Source: a virus
Reading direction: 5' to 3' (one strand)
IMG/VR virus record: IMGVR_UViG_3300025110_000009
Location: 16,535-80,534 of that record
Length of the DNA stretch: 64,000 nucleotides
A program made the position numbers and the translations under genes. Of this stretch, positions 8,696 to 17,712 are shown in pieces (positions within the stretch are counted from its first letter, which is position 1; the number at the start of each line of letters is the position of its first letter). Below the pieces are notes generated by a model. That model worked only from the letters and a program-made list of their open reading frames with translations. It did no database searches and was not told the origin of the DNA.

Positions 8696-11255
8696 AGATT
8701 ATATTGGTTTGACAAGACACGCCTACATGGATAAGTATGATATTAAAGACATGATGGTATATGCTGATATGATGGATGAAGCAGAAACATTAGAGTTCCA
8801 AGAAGACCATGTTCCTAGAAGTGATGTTATAGAAGTTACTCAATCTCAAGATAGAGATGCAAGTATCAAGGATGTTACAGAAGAACTACAAGATAGAGGA
8901 TTTTCTGATAAATATATTGAAGACTATATTGAGTTTCTTACTAAAGGAACCGATACAGGTAAGTTAAGTAAAACATCATTAAAGGAAATATTAATTAATT
9001 TCAAATATCGCAATAGAAAACTAAGACCCAACCAACTCAAATCTGCTCTTAACATTGATGATATTACTTTAGTAAACAAAGACAAAGATACTAGGAAATT
9101 TTTAGATGATATGTTGGATACCCTAAAAGGTAAAGAGTTTATGTCACACTATGCATTAGGACTTTCTTCTTTATCAGATGCTCTTGAAACAACAGACAGG
9201 AAAAGAAAACTAAAAATTGAAAGATTTGATGACTCAGAATTAATAGGAGTGATTGACCCTAAATATATTAAATCAAGAGAGAAATTCTATGACTTCTGGT
9301 CTGGTGTGTATGATGAATATGAAGTCTTGCAAAATGCAATTAAAGAATTGTTACTTAATTGGGAAGGACTTGAAAAAGAAGTCGAAGAACTTCTAAATGA
9401 AGAGGGCGAAGTGGTTGGTGAGAAGACAACAATTACTAATAGAAAAGAATCAGAGACTTTCTTCCATACCTTAGACAAGGAATTAGAGGTATTACACAAA
9501 CTATATGAAAAAATGGATAGTATGAATTATGTTATTAAAAGTAGAACTGTGCATTATCCTGTTGCAAGTGATGACGAACTAGATACTTTAGATAATGTTC
9601 ACAATGCAATAATGACAAAAATACAAGAGTTGTTTGATGAGGCAGGTGATGACCGCGCTGGTGAAGAAGAAGAAGATGATTTTGCTATAGATGAAGAAGA
9701 AGAAATGATAGACCTTTATGGGGTGAATCCTGAGGAGGAGCCTACAGGAAACACAGGGGCAACTAGCGAGTTTGGCATAGGTGGTGGCACAGTTGAAGAA
9801 ACGGCTGAGAACTTTAAAAAGCAAACAGGTCGTAAAACTAGAATAACAGATGTTGACCCTCTTTACGCAATTGCTGCTCAGAAAGGAATTGTAGAAGACC
9901 CCTTTGATAAGAAGTCATGGGAGAAATTCTTGGAGGTATTAGAACAAGAAATTAAAGAAGAAAACGAAATGGATGCTGGTATAGCAGAGGACTTACAAGA
10001 ACTATTAGATGAACATAAAAGTAGAAAAGAAATGATTTCTGATGCAAAAAGAGAATTTTATTATATTCCTTATACACAAGAAGTTAATGAGTTTCTAAGA
10101 CATAGAGGCTCTGCATTTGAATTTAATGCAGACTATTTAGGAGAACAGGATTTGCCTTCTTTTGATGAGTTAGAACAATTTCATTTAGACTTATTAGAAG
10201 CAATAGGTAATCTCTTAGAAGACCCATTAGATAGAACTTCTATGCCGGAGATTTGGGATGCAGTAGATATGCCATCAGGAGGAATTGCTGGAAGAGAAGA
10301 GAAAGAAGATGCGTCACAAAGAGAATTATATAACGTTTTCTCAAGATTTAGATTAGGACATTTAGGTTCACTTAGAGAAGATTTAGGAGAGTTTGAAGAG
10401 TCTATGCAAAATGTATTAGAAGCAATACAAGACTATTATGTAGAACCTTCACAAGGAGAAATGCAACCTTTTAAGGACGTTCCTAAATTTTTACGAAAGG
10501 GCGAGTTAGCGCGATTTATGGCGCGAGGCGCACCTGACAGATTAATTTCTCATCTATTTACTATATTCTTAGAATATGGAATTGGGTTGATTGATAATAA
10601 TGATTTGCTTCAGATAAACCAATACAGAACAGCATTGACTACTACTTCTCCTTCTAAGCAAAATCTTGAAACCTCTGTCCAAAATGTTCTAACTATTCTT
10701 GAAGAATTTACTGAAAATATGTCCCTAGAATATCAGTATTTTGGACACATATTGGAAAGGATTGCAAAAGAAAATGATAATGTTTCCTTAGATGATTTAA
10801 AGATTGAAGGACAAAGTGTAGAAAGACTTGCAAGAGAATATGAGAAAGCAGGTAAGCCTACACCAATGTATAAATATTTAATAATATTTATTGCCTCTAA
10901 GTCTAAATTGTTTAAAAAGGATTTATCAAAGAAAGCACAAGTTGAAAAGTTCATGTCTCTTCATACGGAAAGAGGAGATAAAATTAAACTATCTATACCA
11001 GAGCGTTCTATATTAGTTGCCCATGATGAAATTAGAAAGATGTTAAACAAGCCTACTTATCTAGGATTTGGAGACACCAGCGATTTTGACAATGTTAACG
11101 ATACAATAGACTTTGTGAAGAAGCGATATAACGTAGAAATTACTGCAACTGACATTGTTGGTATTGTTAGTGAGTTTGATAATATGAACACTATCGCAAA
11201 GAAATTTGGTGTTAATGAAGATGTCGTTTATCATGTAAAGGCGGTGTTCCGATGA
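8685..11255 (+). CDS. Large acidic helical protein with C-terminal HTH-like end
   Basis: 856 residues, very rich in Asp and Glu, including an acidic run near residues 325-345 (GEEEEDDFAIDEEEEMID). It lacks the W tag although it sits inside the tagged run. The C-terminus (SEFDNMNTIAKKFGVNEDVVYHVKAVF) has the spacing of a helix-turn-helix. No enzymatic motif is seen. It may be a partner of the preceding 699-residue protein, given similar size and composition and an 11-base overlap. The stop overlaps the next ATG (ATGA). Confidence 0.65.
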   Translation: MEIKDYIGLTRHAYMDKYDIKDMMVYADMMDEAETLEFQEDHVPRSDVIEVTQSQDRDASIKDVTEELQDRGFSDKYIEDYIEFLTKGTDTGKLSKTSLKEILINFKYRNRKLRPNQLKSALNIDDITLVNKDKDTRKFLDDMLDTLKGKEFMSHYALGLSSLSDALETTDRKRKLKIERFDDSELIGVIDPKYIKSREKFYDFWSGVYDEYEVLQNAIKELLLNWEGLEKEVEELLNEEGEVVGEKTTITNRKESETFFHTLDKELEVLHKLYEKMDSMNYVIKSRTVHYPVASDDELDTLDNVHNAIMTKIQELFDEAGDDRAGEEEEDDFAIDEEEEMIDLYGVNPEEEPTGNTGATSEFGIGGGTVEETAENFKKQTGRKTRITDVDPLYAIAAQKGIVEDPFDKKSWEKFLEVLEQEIKEENEMDAGIAEDLQELLDEHKSRKEMISDAKREFYYIPYTQEVNEFLRHRGSAFEFNADYLGEQDLPSFDELEQFHLDLLEAIGNLLEDPLDRTSMPEIWDAVDMPSGGIAGREEKEDASQRELYNVFSRFRLGHLGSLREDLGEFEESMQNVLEAIQDYYVEPSQGEMQPFKDVPKFLRKGELARFMARGAPDRLISHLFTIFLEYGIGLIDNNDLLQINQYRTALTTTSPSKQNLETSVQNVLTILEEFTENMSLEYQYFGHILERIAKENDNVSLDDLKIEGQSVERLAREYEKAGKPTPMYKYLIIFIASKSKLFKKDLSKKAQVEKFMSLHTERGDKIKLSIPERSILVAHDEIRKMLNKPTYLGFGDTSDFDNVNDTIDFVKKRYNVEITATDIVGIVSEFDNMNTIAKKFGVNEDVVYHVKAVFR

Positions 11256-11410
11256 ACTGGTTTAACATCGTAAAGAAAAAGCCTGTTGATGAGGCAATAG
11301 ATGACTTAGAGGAAGTCGCAGATAAATATGATTTGGATGAACACGATTGGTCATCTGTTGATGATGCTTCAGATTATTTATTTGAACATAAGGTAGTTGA
11401 TAAGAAATGA
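11252..11410 (+). CDS. W-tagged 52-residue protein
   Basis: A short gene below usual length cut-offs. ATG 11252 overlaps the previous stop (ATGA) and its own stop overlaps the next ATG in the same way. It begins MNWFNIVKKKP, a perfect tag, followed by an acidic helical region (DEAIDDLEEVADKYDLDEHDW). It is essentially tag plus a small acidic domain. The chained overlaps and tag make it convincing. Confidence 0.7.
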   Translation: MNWFNIVKKKPVDEAIDDLEEVADKYDLDEHDWSSVDDASDYLFEHKVVDKK

Positions 11411-11691
11411 AACTTAGACACAGAATAATTAGTAAACTCATTGATTGGATGGGTCACATATATGTTGTGTTAGATGCAAGGCTACCACCAGAAACCGGGC
11501 CAATTCTTAAGTTAAAAATTGATTCTGATATTGAAGCCATGACTAGGAGAGAGTTGTGTAATTATTTAGAAGAACAATTTAGGCTTGAAAAAGATACTTT
11601 TTGGTTCCTACAATCCACTCAAAAAATTAGATTCTGTTGTCAAAAAGCAAGAGAACTAACAAGTCCAAGTAAATTTGAAATGGGATATTAA
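11407..11691 (+). CDS. Hypothetical 94-residue protein
   Basis: Begins at the ATGA overlap with the tagged small gene. It has a basic N-terminal helix followed by a mixed alpha/beta domain (HIYVVLDARLPPETGP) and two cysteines near the C-terminus. No family is recognised and it lacks the tag. Its position suggests co-translation with its neighbours. Confidence 0.55.
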   Translation: MKLRHRIISKLIDWMGHIYVVLDARLPPETGPILKLKIDSDIEAMTRRELCNYLEEQFRLEKDTFWFLQSTQKIRFCCQKARELTSPSKFEMGY

Positions 11692-11765
11692 TGGGAAAAA
11701 AGAATTTGCCTTTACGCAAAATTAAATTAAATAGATTTAGGTGGTGGGAATTTGGATTGGTTTGA
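11691..11765 (+). CDS. Possible 24-residue basic peptide
   Basis: A tiny open frame, MGKKNLPLRKIKLNRFRWWE and four more residues, starts one base inside the previous gene's end and overlaps the next gene by 14 bases. It would be very basic and aromatic. It may instead be untranslated leader containing the strong GGTGGTGGGA RBS of the next gene. Low confidence. Confidence 0.25.
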   Translation: MGKKNLPLRKIKLNRFRWWEFGLV

Positions 11766-12333
11766 GATTGTAAAAGCATACAAAGGAATTACATTTCCAG
11801 CAAGATTATTTTCAGAAGATGAAATAGTTGAAGTTTGGACTGAATCAAATCCAGATAATCCAAGACCCGCAAGAAGAACTAATCCTGTAGGTTTAAACCC
11901 ATTTACTTTTGATGGTGACTATCTTACTGCTTGGGATAATAATAGAATCATAGGTTATTCTGGGTTTGAAGACCACGGTAAATGGTGGGCCTTAGCAGGA
12001 GCAAGAGTTCATCCAGACTATGCAAACGGTGGAAAGAAAGGATTTACAGGTATTGGCGCAAAACTACAGAAAATGAAAATGTCTAAGATGGGCCACAAAG
12101 CCGCTATAGGTTTATTAAATAACAAGTCTTTGGGAGGAAAGAATTGGGCAGATTCTTTTGGAAGAAAATTCTTTGATGTTAATCCTACAGATATAACAAA
12201 ATATTATGAACACATTCCAAAGAAAGTTGTAGACTTCCATGTAACAAGAGCAGAAGAAAGAAATAATGATTTGGTAATTTATATTCCAACAGCAATGGCA
12301 CAAGCATGGAATGAAGCAGAAGGTGAAAGATAA
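11752..12333 (+). CDS. W-tagged GNAT-like acetyltransferase fold protein
   Basis: The start is TTG 11752: the purine-rich GGTGGTGGGAA lies just upstream and the start places the tag MDWFEIVKAYK at the N-terminus. The body resembles the GNAT N-acetyltransferase fold. It has a central strand segment (NRIIGYSGFEDHGKWWAL), then ARVHPDYANGG followed by GIGAKL in the place of the acetyl-CoA loop, and a helix-strand end with a late conserved-looking segment (SFGRKFFDV). The canonical R/QxxGxG/A loop is imperfect, so activity is uncertain. An acetyltransferase delivered with the virion would be a plausible host-modifying protein. It overlaps the terminase start by one base. Confidence 0.55.
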   Translation: MDWFEIVKAYKGITFPARLFSEDEIVEVWTESNPDNPRPARRTNPVGLNPFTFDGDYLTAWDNNRIIGYSGFEDHGKWWALAGARVHPDYANGGKKGFTGIGAKLQKMKMSKMGHKAAIGLLNNKSLGGKNWADSFGRKFFDVNPTDITKYYEHIPKKVVDFHVTRAEERNNDLVIYIPTAMAQAWNEAEGER

Positions 12334-13772
12334 TGGTAGAATTAGAAGAATTAAATTTTGCCCACAGAATGGACATGGAAATGTCTAAGGATTCATTTCC
12401 ATATTTCTTTCAAAATGTTCTAGGAATGATGTATCCTGAATATATGCAAGAGTGGCTTCAAACTATGCAAGACACAGATAGAAGTGTTATTGTTTGTAGT
12501 CGTGACCACGGGAAGTCTGTCTTTATGCATTCTTGGGTAGTGTGGAATTTAGTATTCAAAGAACCCCCATTCCAAATGCTTTACATTTCCTCTAACCAAA
12601 AGCAGACTCTAGTTCACATGAGAGAAATTGATAGGTATTTTAATCTACCACAACTAAAAAAGTTTAGACCTTCAAGAGGTTGGGCTATTGGAAACATTAC
12701 ATTAACAAATGGAAACTCTATTCTTGAAAGGTCAGTAGGTTCACAGATTCGTGGTCTTCACCCTCAAGAAATTATTATTGACGACCCTTTGAAAGAGTTT
12801 AGTTTAACAGGTATTCAAAGAGTTACTGATTGGTTCTTCGGAGATATGATACCAACTCTGCATCATACTGCTAATTTAAGAATGATAGGAACCCCTTTCA
12901 CATATACTGATATTTTCTCACAGTTAGAAGAGAATGCTGCTTATACAGTTAGAAAGTATCCGTGTTTAGATTCTATGAATGAACCACTATGGCCTGAAAG
13001 ATGGGACTATGATGCTCTAATGCAAAGAAAAGCAGAGATTGGTTCATTAAAGTTTACAAGAGAGTATTTATGTATTCCTGTTTCAACAGGCACGGCACTT
13101 TTCGGACAAGAACACTTGGAAAATGCTAAAAATAAAGACTTAATTCTTAAATTGGGTCACAGAAAGGATAAAGGATACAAATATTATGTTGGTGTTGACC
13201 CTGCTATCTCTACAGATGGCGATTATAACGTAATTATGGTTTTAGAAGTTGATGATGAGAAAAATAAAAGCATTGTTCATGTGGATAGGGCCAAGAATGT
13301 TCAGTTTAGAGAGAATATTGATAAATTAAGGCTAATTGGTCAAGTATTTGAGCCTGAGGTTATACTATATGAAACAAATACGTTTGCAAAAGCCTTTACT
13401 CAAGAACTAAGGGCAGTTTCTGACTTAAATGTTAGAGATTTTGACACAACTAGAAGAAAGAAACAAGAAATCATCTTAAATCTTCAAATGAATTTTGAAA
13501 ACAATAAATTACACCTTCCTTATGGTGATAATAACAGCAGAAAGATGTCTCAAGCCCTATTAGAAGAGTTATCTATGTTTTCTATTACCCAATCTGGGAA
13601 ATTTGAGGGAGTAGGCGCACATGACGACTTAGTGATGGGACTAGCATTAGCAAATGCGGCCTCACAGACTCCAACAGAAGCGTTTATGCTCCTTGATGAC
13701 ATGGGAATCTTTGAAGCCCCTGAGGAGCCGCTATACGGGCAAAACGCGAGCATGGTTGGATTAAATTTTTAG
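12333..13772 (+). CDS. terL: Terminase large subunit
   Basis: ATP-driven DNA packaging motor and headful or cohesive-end nuclease. Visible motifs: adenine-side region FPYFFQNVLGMMYPEY; Walker A CSRDHGKS at residues 55-62; Walker B EIIIDDP at about 146-152; coupling segment MIGTPFTYTD; then the RNase H-fold nuclease with GVDPAISTDGDY at about 287 and the C-terminal acidic motif GAHDDLVMGLALA at about 429. At 479 residues it is full length for TerL. It starts one base inside the GNAT-like gene. It lacks the W tag, as expected for a motor that leaves the capsid. Confidence 0.95.
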   Translation: MVELEELNFAHRMDMEMSKDSFPYFFQNVLGMMYPEYMQEWLQTMQDTDRSVIVCSRDHGKSVFMHSWVVWNLVFKEPPFQMLYISSNQKQTLVHMREIDRYFNLPQLKKFRPSRGWAIGNITLTNGNSILERSVGSQIRGLHPQEIIIDDPLKEFSLTGIQRVTDWFFGDMIPTLHHTANLRMIGTPFTYTDIFSQLEENAAYTVRKYPCLDSMNEPLWPERWDYDALMQRKAEIGSLKFTREYLCIPVSTGTALFGQEHLENAKNKDLILKLGHRKDKGYKYYVGVDPAISTDGDYNVIMVLEVDDEKNKSIVHVDRAKNVQFRENIDKLRLIGQVFEPEVILYETNTFAKAFTQELRAVSDLNVRDFDTTRRKKQEIILNLQMNFENNKLHLPYGDNNSRKMSQALLEELSMFSITQSGKFEGVGAHDDLVMGLALANAASQTPTEAFMLLDDMGIFEAPEEPLYGQNASMVGLNF

Positions 13773-13786
13773 GTCGGGTATGAATT

Positions 13787-15097
13787 ATGGCATTAGAATC
13801 AGAAGCAGAGAAAGAAGAGGCAAAAACTTTGGAAGAAGAAGCAAGACTTCTCAATGAAAAGTCTAAATTAACAGAAGAAATTGAGCAACTTAATAGGGCG
13901 TGGTTAGGAGATAAGCCTATTAGAAGCCATGAAGAGATAGCAAAGGATTATGCTCAAGAATTTAAAATGAACCTAACAGATGCTAAAAAGATGTTAGATG
14001 TTTATCCAGACCAATATAAAATTCAAGGACATACTATACCTGACGTTATTAAAGAGATGAGAATGCATCGAAGAACTCTTAAGGGTGAAAAGAAGATAGA
14101 ATTTACTAAGGCTATAGATAATGTGATTGATGGCTACACAGATTACTTACATAAGTGCATTGATTCAATATATTGGGTTAAGAAATATAAGGCTCCTTTA
14201 CAAAGCATGACTTGTAATGAAACTCATCTATTAAAGTTAAGTAAGATTAGTGATGAAGACACTAGGCGAAATGTTATTGATGCTCTTTGTAAGAATTGGG
14301 AAGCAAACCTAGAAATGAAAGGTAAATATTATGGTAAGGGTTATGCTGAGAATCTAAAGAAAGCAACAAAAGCCAAAAGAGAATTTAAGGCAATTCTAAA
14401 GGAAACCTCTATAAGCCCTAGCACTAAGGCGGTAGTGAAGGCCGAGATACTTAAATCGGTTTGTGATAATCCCGGAATTTCTGCAAGAGAAATACATGAT
14501 TCGTTAGATAAGAATTTATACGATAAAACTTCTTCTGCGGTAATTGCAAAACTTGCTAGGGAAGAAAACATAACTTCTGTAAATGGAGCATACTATAAAT
14601 TTAATGACGAAATTAAAAAGAATATATGGGCATATACAGCAGCATTTATTGACTCCGATGGCTATATTACAATGGATAGAAATCATAACCCTAGAGTAGG
14701 ACTAATTGCAACCGGAGAAAGAGGAAAAGCATTTATGACTGAAATGTATAAATCATTAGGAAGCATTGGAAGATTACATTTAGACCAAAAATCCCCTCAA
14801 GATACTAGACCTGTAAATAGATTAAACTTTTATTCTGGTGGAGATATTAAAAAGTTATTAACAAAATGTATGCCGCACTTTAGAATGAAGGGGCCTAATG
14901 CAAAAGTATTATTAGAACTAATAAAAATTAAAAAGCAGAATAAGAAAGAAGATTGGTATAAGCAAAGGAAAGATGAATTGTTTAAGTTAATGAAGTATCA
15001 CAATCACAAAGACAACACTAATTTCAATTGGAATGAATGGGACATTGATATTGATTCAATTAGTAAGTTAGAAGAAAATTCAAAGATGGATGTATAA
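13787..15097 (+). CDS. Winged-helix / LAGLIDADG fusion protein
   Basis: Three parts are visible. Residues 1-210 are helical and charged, starting with a coiled coil. Residues about 215-275 look like a winged helix (KAEILKSVCDNPGISAREI, then SSAVIAKLAREENI and GAYYKF). Residues about 280-425 match a single LAGLIDADG unit: YTAAFIDSDGYITM is the dodecapeptide motif with its catalytic Asp, followed by the usual strand-helix pattern and KVLLELIKIKKQNK. One motif per chain implies a homodimer. It lies between terL and portal in the same operon, so it may have been recruited for packaging or end cleavage, or be a free-standing homing endonuclease fused to a viral protein. Confidence 0.75.
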   Translation: MALESEAEKEEAKTLEEEARLLNEKSKLTEEIEQLNRAWLGDKPIRSHEEIAKDYAQEFKMNLTDAKKMLDVYPDQYKIQGHTIPDVIKEMRMHRRTLKGEKKIEFTKAIDNVIDGYTDYLHKCIDSIYWVKKYKAPLQSMTCNETHLLKLSKISDEDTRRNVIDALCKNWEANLEMKGKYYGKGYAENLKKATKAKREFKAILKETSISPSTKAVVKAEILKSVCDNPGISAREIHDSLDKNLYDKTSSAVIAKLAREENITSVNGAYYKFNDEIKKNIWAYTAAFIDSDGYITMDRNHNPRVGLIATGERGKAFMTEMYKSLGSIGRLHLDQKSPQDTRPVNRLNFYSGGDIKKLLTKCMPHFRMKGPNAKVLLELIKIKKQNKKEDWYKQRKDELFKLMKYHNHKDNTNFNWNEWDIDIDSISKLEENSKMDV

Positions 15098-15100
15098 TAG

Positions 15101-16738
15101 ATGGTAGAAGAAGAACAAAGAAGATTTTCTCTTCGTAATGTGTTTAGGAGAAGAACTCCTAAACCTGCGGATAGAAAAGTATTCAATCCGGGTATTCAAG
15201 AAAAAGATGCCTCGTATATGATAACCGGGCCTGTGGTTTATCACGTTGCCCAACAATGTGTAATAGTTAGAACTTGCACAAATCAATTAAAGAATGAAAT
15301 ATTTAGAAGGGGCTATCATTGGGATGAGAAGTTTGTAGTTAAGTGTGCTGATTGTGGAAAGAAACATAAATCTCCTACTCTTGCTTGTCAAGAATGTGGT
15401 TCACAAAATTTAAAGAAGCCGGACAAAGACCAATTAAAATATGCTAAGAAATTCTTAGGAGGATATATTAATGGTTCAGAACAGATGTTCATAGATGTTC
15501 TTAAGGAAATGGAAGATGACCTTAACATTATGGATGATGCATATGTTATTCTTGTAAAAGAATATTTCCTAGATGGGAATAGTGAAATTAAGATGCATAG
15601 AATCAAAGAAATGTATAGGGGTGACCCTGTAACTATGGCAATTTATTCTGATGAGAAAGGAGCAAAAGGTAATGAAGGATTTACTTGTCTTAGACATAGA
15701 GAATTTAAATCTGATGACCCGACAGAAATTTGTGAAGAATGTGGTGGCCCAACATATCCTATACATTATGTGAATAGAGCGCATGGTGAAGAACAGTATT
15801 ATATTAAAGGAGAAGTTCTACACTTTAGCAAATATAATCCAAGCAGACTTTATGGGTTATCACCAATCCTTACTCTTTGGAATCACATTACTACTTTAAT
15901 TGCTATGGAAAACTATGTAAATTCTTCTTATACTAAGAGCAGAATGCCAAGAGGATTACTTGCAGTTCAAACCAGAAACATTGATTCAATGAAAAATTTC
16001 TGGAGAGGCGTTAAAGAAAAGATGGAACAAGACCCGCACTTTATTCCTGTAATGGGAATAGAAGCAGAAAATGGTAAGGGTTCTATTGAGTGGATTAATT
16101 TTATGAACACTCTAAAAGAGATGGATTACATTGCTGTTAAAGAAGACCTAAGAGATAGGATTTCTGCTTTCTATGGGGTATCTAAAATTTTCATGGCAGA
16201 CAATTCTGCTAGTGGTGGATTAAACAATGAAGGTATGCAAATTCTTGTTACAAACCGTGCAGTTGAAATGGCACAAACAATTTGGAATGACTATGTATTG
16301 CCATTTATTACACAACAATTTGGCATTACAGATTGGGAATTAAGATTGCCTCCTTCAGAAGAGGAAGATGAATTAGCAAAGATAAGGTTAAGAGAACTTG
16401 AAGTTCAAATTGCTGCATCAATTAAGAACTTAGGATTTGAAGTTGAAATGGATGATGAAGGAAGATTCTCATATCATAAACCTCCACCAGAAGGAGGACA
16501 ACAACCAAAAGGTCAAGAGGGACAAATTGAGCGTGACCCTTATGCTGGAACAAATATTGATGCAAGTCAAATGGGACAAATGATGGAACAAGGTAATGCA
16601 CCTACACCACAAGAAAACCCACCAGCAACAAGAAATAAACCTTCATCTGAAACAGGCCCAGATAAAAGAAATACAGGCTTACCTAGAGAAGCAGGAAATA
16701 CAAACGTAGATAGTAGAACAGAAAGGCGAACAGGATGA
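15101..16738 (+). CDS. Portal protein with two zinc-ribbon insertions
   Basis: Portal-like organisation: N-terminal clip entry region, a core with RLYGLSPILTLWNHITTLIAMENY (portal stem helix region), DRISAFYGVSKIFMADNSASGGLNNEG (typical of phage portals of the SPP1/HK97 style) and a Pro/Gln/Gly-rich C-tail. Unusual are two cysteine clusters: CADCGKKHKSPTLACQECG near residues 81-99, and C-x20-CEECGG near 195-217, both fitting zinc ribbons. The gene lies three bases after the LAGLIDADG fusion and its stop overlaps the next ATG (ATGA). No W tag. Confidence 0.9.
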   Translation: MVEEEQRRFSLRNVFRRRTPKPADRKVFNPGIQEKDASYMITGPVVYHVAQQCVIVRTCTNQLKNEIFRRGYHWDEKFVVKCADCGKKHKSPTLACQECGSQNLKKPDKDQLKYAKKFLGGYINGSEQMFIDVLKEMEDDLNIMDDAYVILVKEYFLDGNSEIKMHRIKEMYRGDPVTMAIYSDEKGAKGNEGFTCLRHREFKSDDPTEICEECGGPTYPIHYVNRAHGEEQYYIKGEVLHFSKYNPSRLYGLSPILTLWNHITTLIAMENYVNSSYTKSRMPRGLLAVQTRNIDSMKNFWRGVKEKMEQDPHFIPVMGIEAENGKGSIEWINFMNTLKEMDYIAVKEDLRDRISAFYGVSKIFMADNSASGGLNNEGMQILVTNRAVEMAQTIWNDYVLPFITQQFGITDWELRLPPSEEEDELAKIRLRELEVQIAASIKNLGFEVEMDDEGRFSYHKPPPEGGQQPKGQEGQIERDPYAGTNIDASQMGQMMEQGNAPTPQENPPATRNKPSSETGPDKRNTGLPREAGNTNVDSRTERRTG

Positions 16739-17490
16739 ATTGGTTATTAGTGCTTAAAAAAGACGATAAAATTCCTGAATGGTTGGAAGACCTTTTGGAA
16801 GAAAATCCGGGTTTATATGGGGCATTTCCCGGCGATGATTTTGCAGCACAACGAGATGAAAATACCAGACGATTAAAAGAACATATAGGAATAGACCCTA
16901 AAGATGAGGATTTTAGTAGAGAACTAGATATGTATAAAAATAAGTGGACAGAATTAAAACCAGAAATTGATGCTGCCTATACATTATTATGGCAAGTAGC
17001 AAGTCGAGTTAGAAATAATAAGGCTTGGGGCCATGAACCTACAAAACCTGACCACCCATATAGCAGCCCCGCACAGTTCTTTCACTTCTTACAAAGATTC
17101 TTTAGTGTAAAAAGATATGGTCGCAAAGCACATACTTCTGACCCCAATAGATATGGAAGACAAAGATATTATCCAAGAGAAGTATCGACATATCCTAATA
17201 AAGAATTTAATAGAAGATGGCAAACGTGGGAAGAACTACACGATTACTCTAAGAGAAGAGTTACAAGAGAATTTGATAAAATATTTGAAAAACTAGGATG
17301 GTTTGAATTTGATGTGGTAATTAAAGGAATAGGGGATGGAGAAAATTCTCCTCCATATACTTTCCTAAAATCTAGTTTTAAACAATGGCGACAACTACAA
17401 AAGTTCCTTGCTAGTGGGAAGAAAATTCCAGTAAAATATTTAGAAACTCAAAATAAGGTTCACTTAGACCCTGACCCAAAGAGGCGTTAA
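16735..17490 (+). CDS. W-tagged protein downstream of portal
   Basis: Starts at the ATGA overlap with the portal gene. N-terminus MNWLLVLKKDDKIPEWLEDL carries the tag. The remainder is rich in aromatic and charged residues (HPYSSPAQFFHFLQRFFSVK) with no recognised fold. In many phages the gene after the portal encodes a head-internal or minor capsid protein, which would fit both position and tag. The specific function is unknown. Confidence 0.65.
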   Translation: MNWLLVLKKDDKIPEWLEDLLEENPGLYGAFPGDDFAAQRDENTRRLKEHIGIDPKDEDFSRELDMYKNKWTELKPEIDAAYTLLWQVASRVRNNKAWGHEPTKPDHPYSSPAQFFHFLQRFFSVKRYGRKAHTSDPNRYGRQRYYPREVSTYPNKEFNRRWQTWEELHDYSKRRVTREFDKIFEKLGWFEFDVVIKGIGDGENSPPYTFLKSSFKQWRQLQKFLASGKKIPVKYLETQNKVHLDPDPKRR

Positions 17491-17491
17491 A

Positions 17492-17701
17492 ATGACAGAC
17501 GAAATAAAGAGAGCAAAGCAGGAACTTGTTAAGAAGATTAACAAGTTACACAATGAAAGAGAAGTAACTAACAGTAAGAGTTACGATATGGTAGCAACCG
17601 ACCCAAGCACAAAGGTAAGGAAGCAACCAAATAATGTGCCTAATGTGATTGCACACAAAAAGGCAAGCAGAAAGAAGAAGGAAAATATTCCTTTCTATTA
17701 G
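17492..17701 (+). CDS. Small basic protein
   Basis: 69 residues, very Lys/Asn-rich, with an N-terminal helix (IKRAKQELVKKINKLHNE). No motif is recognised and no tag is present. It begins two bases after the previous stop, and its stop is followed by the RBS of the next gene. Confidence 0.55.
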   Translation: MTDEIKRAKQELVKKINKLHNEREVTNSKSYDMVATDPSTKVRKQPNNVPNVIAHKKASRKKKENIPFY

Positions 17702-17712
17702 GGGTGAGAACA

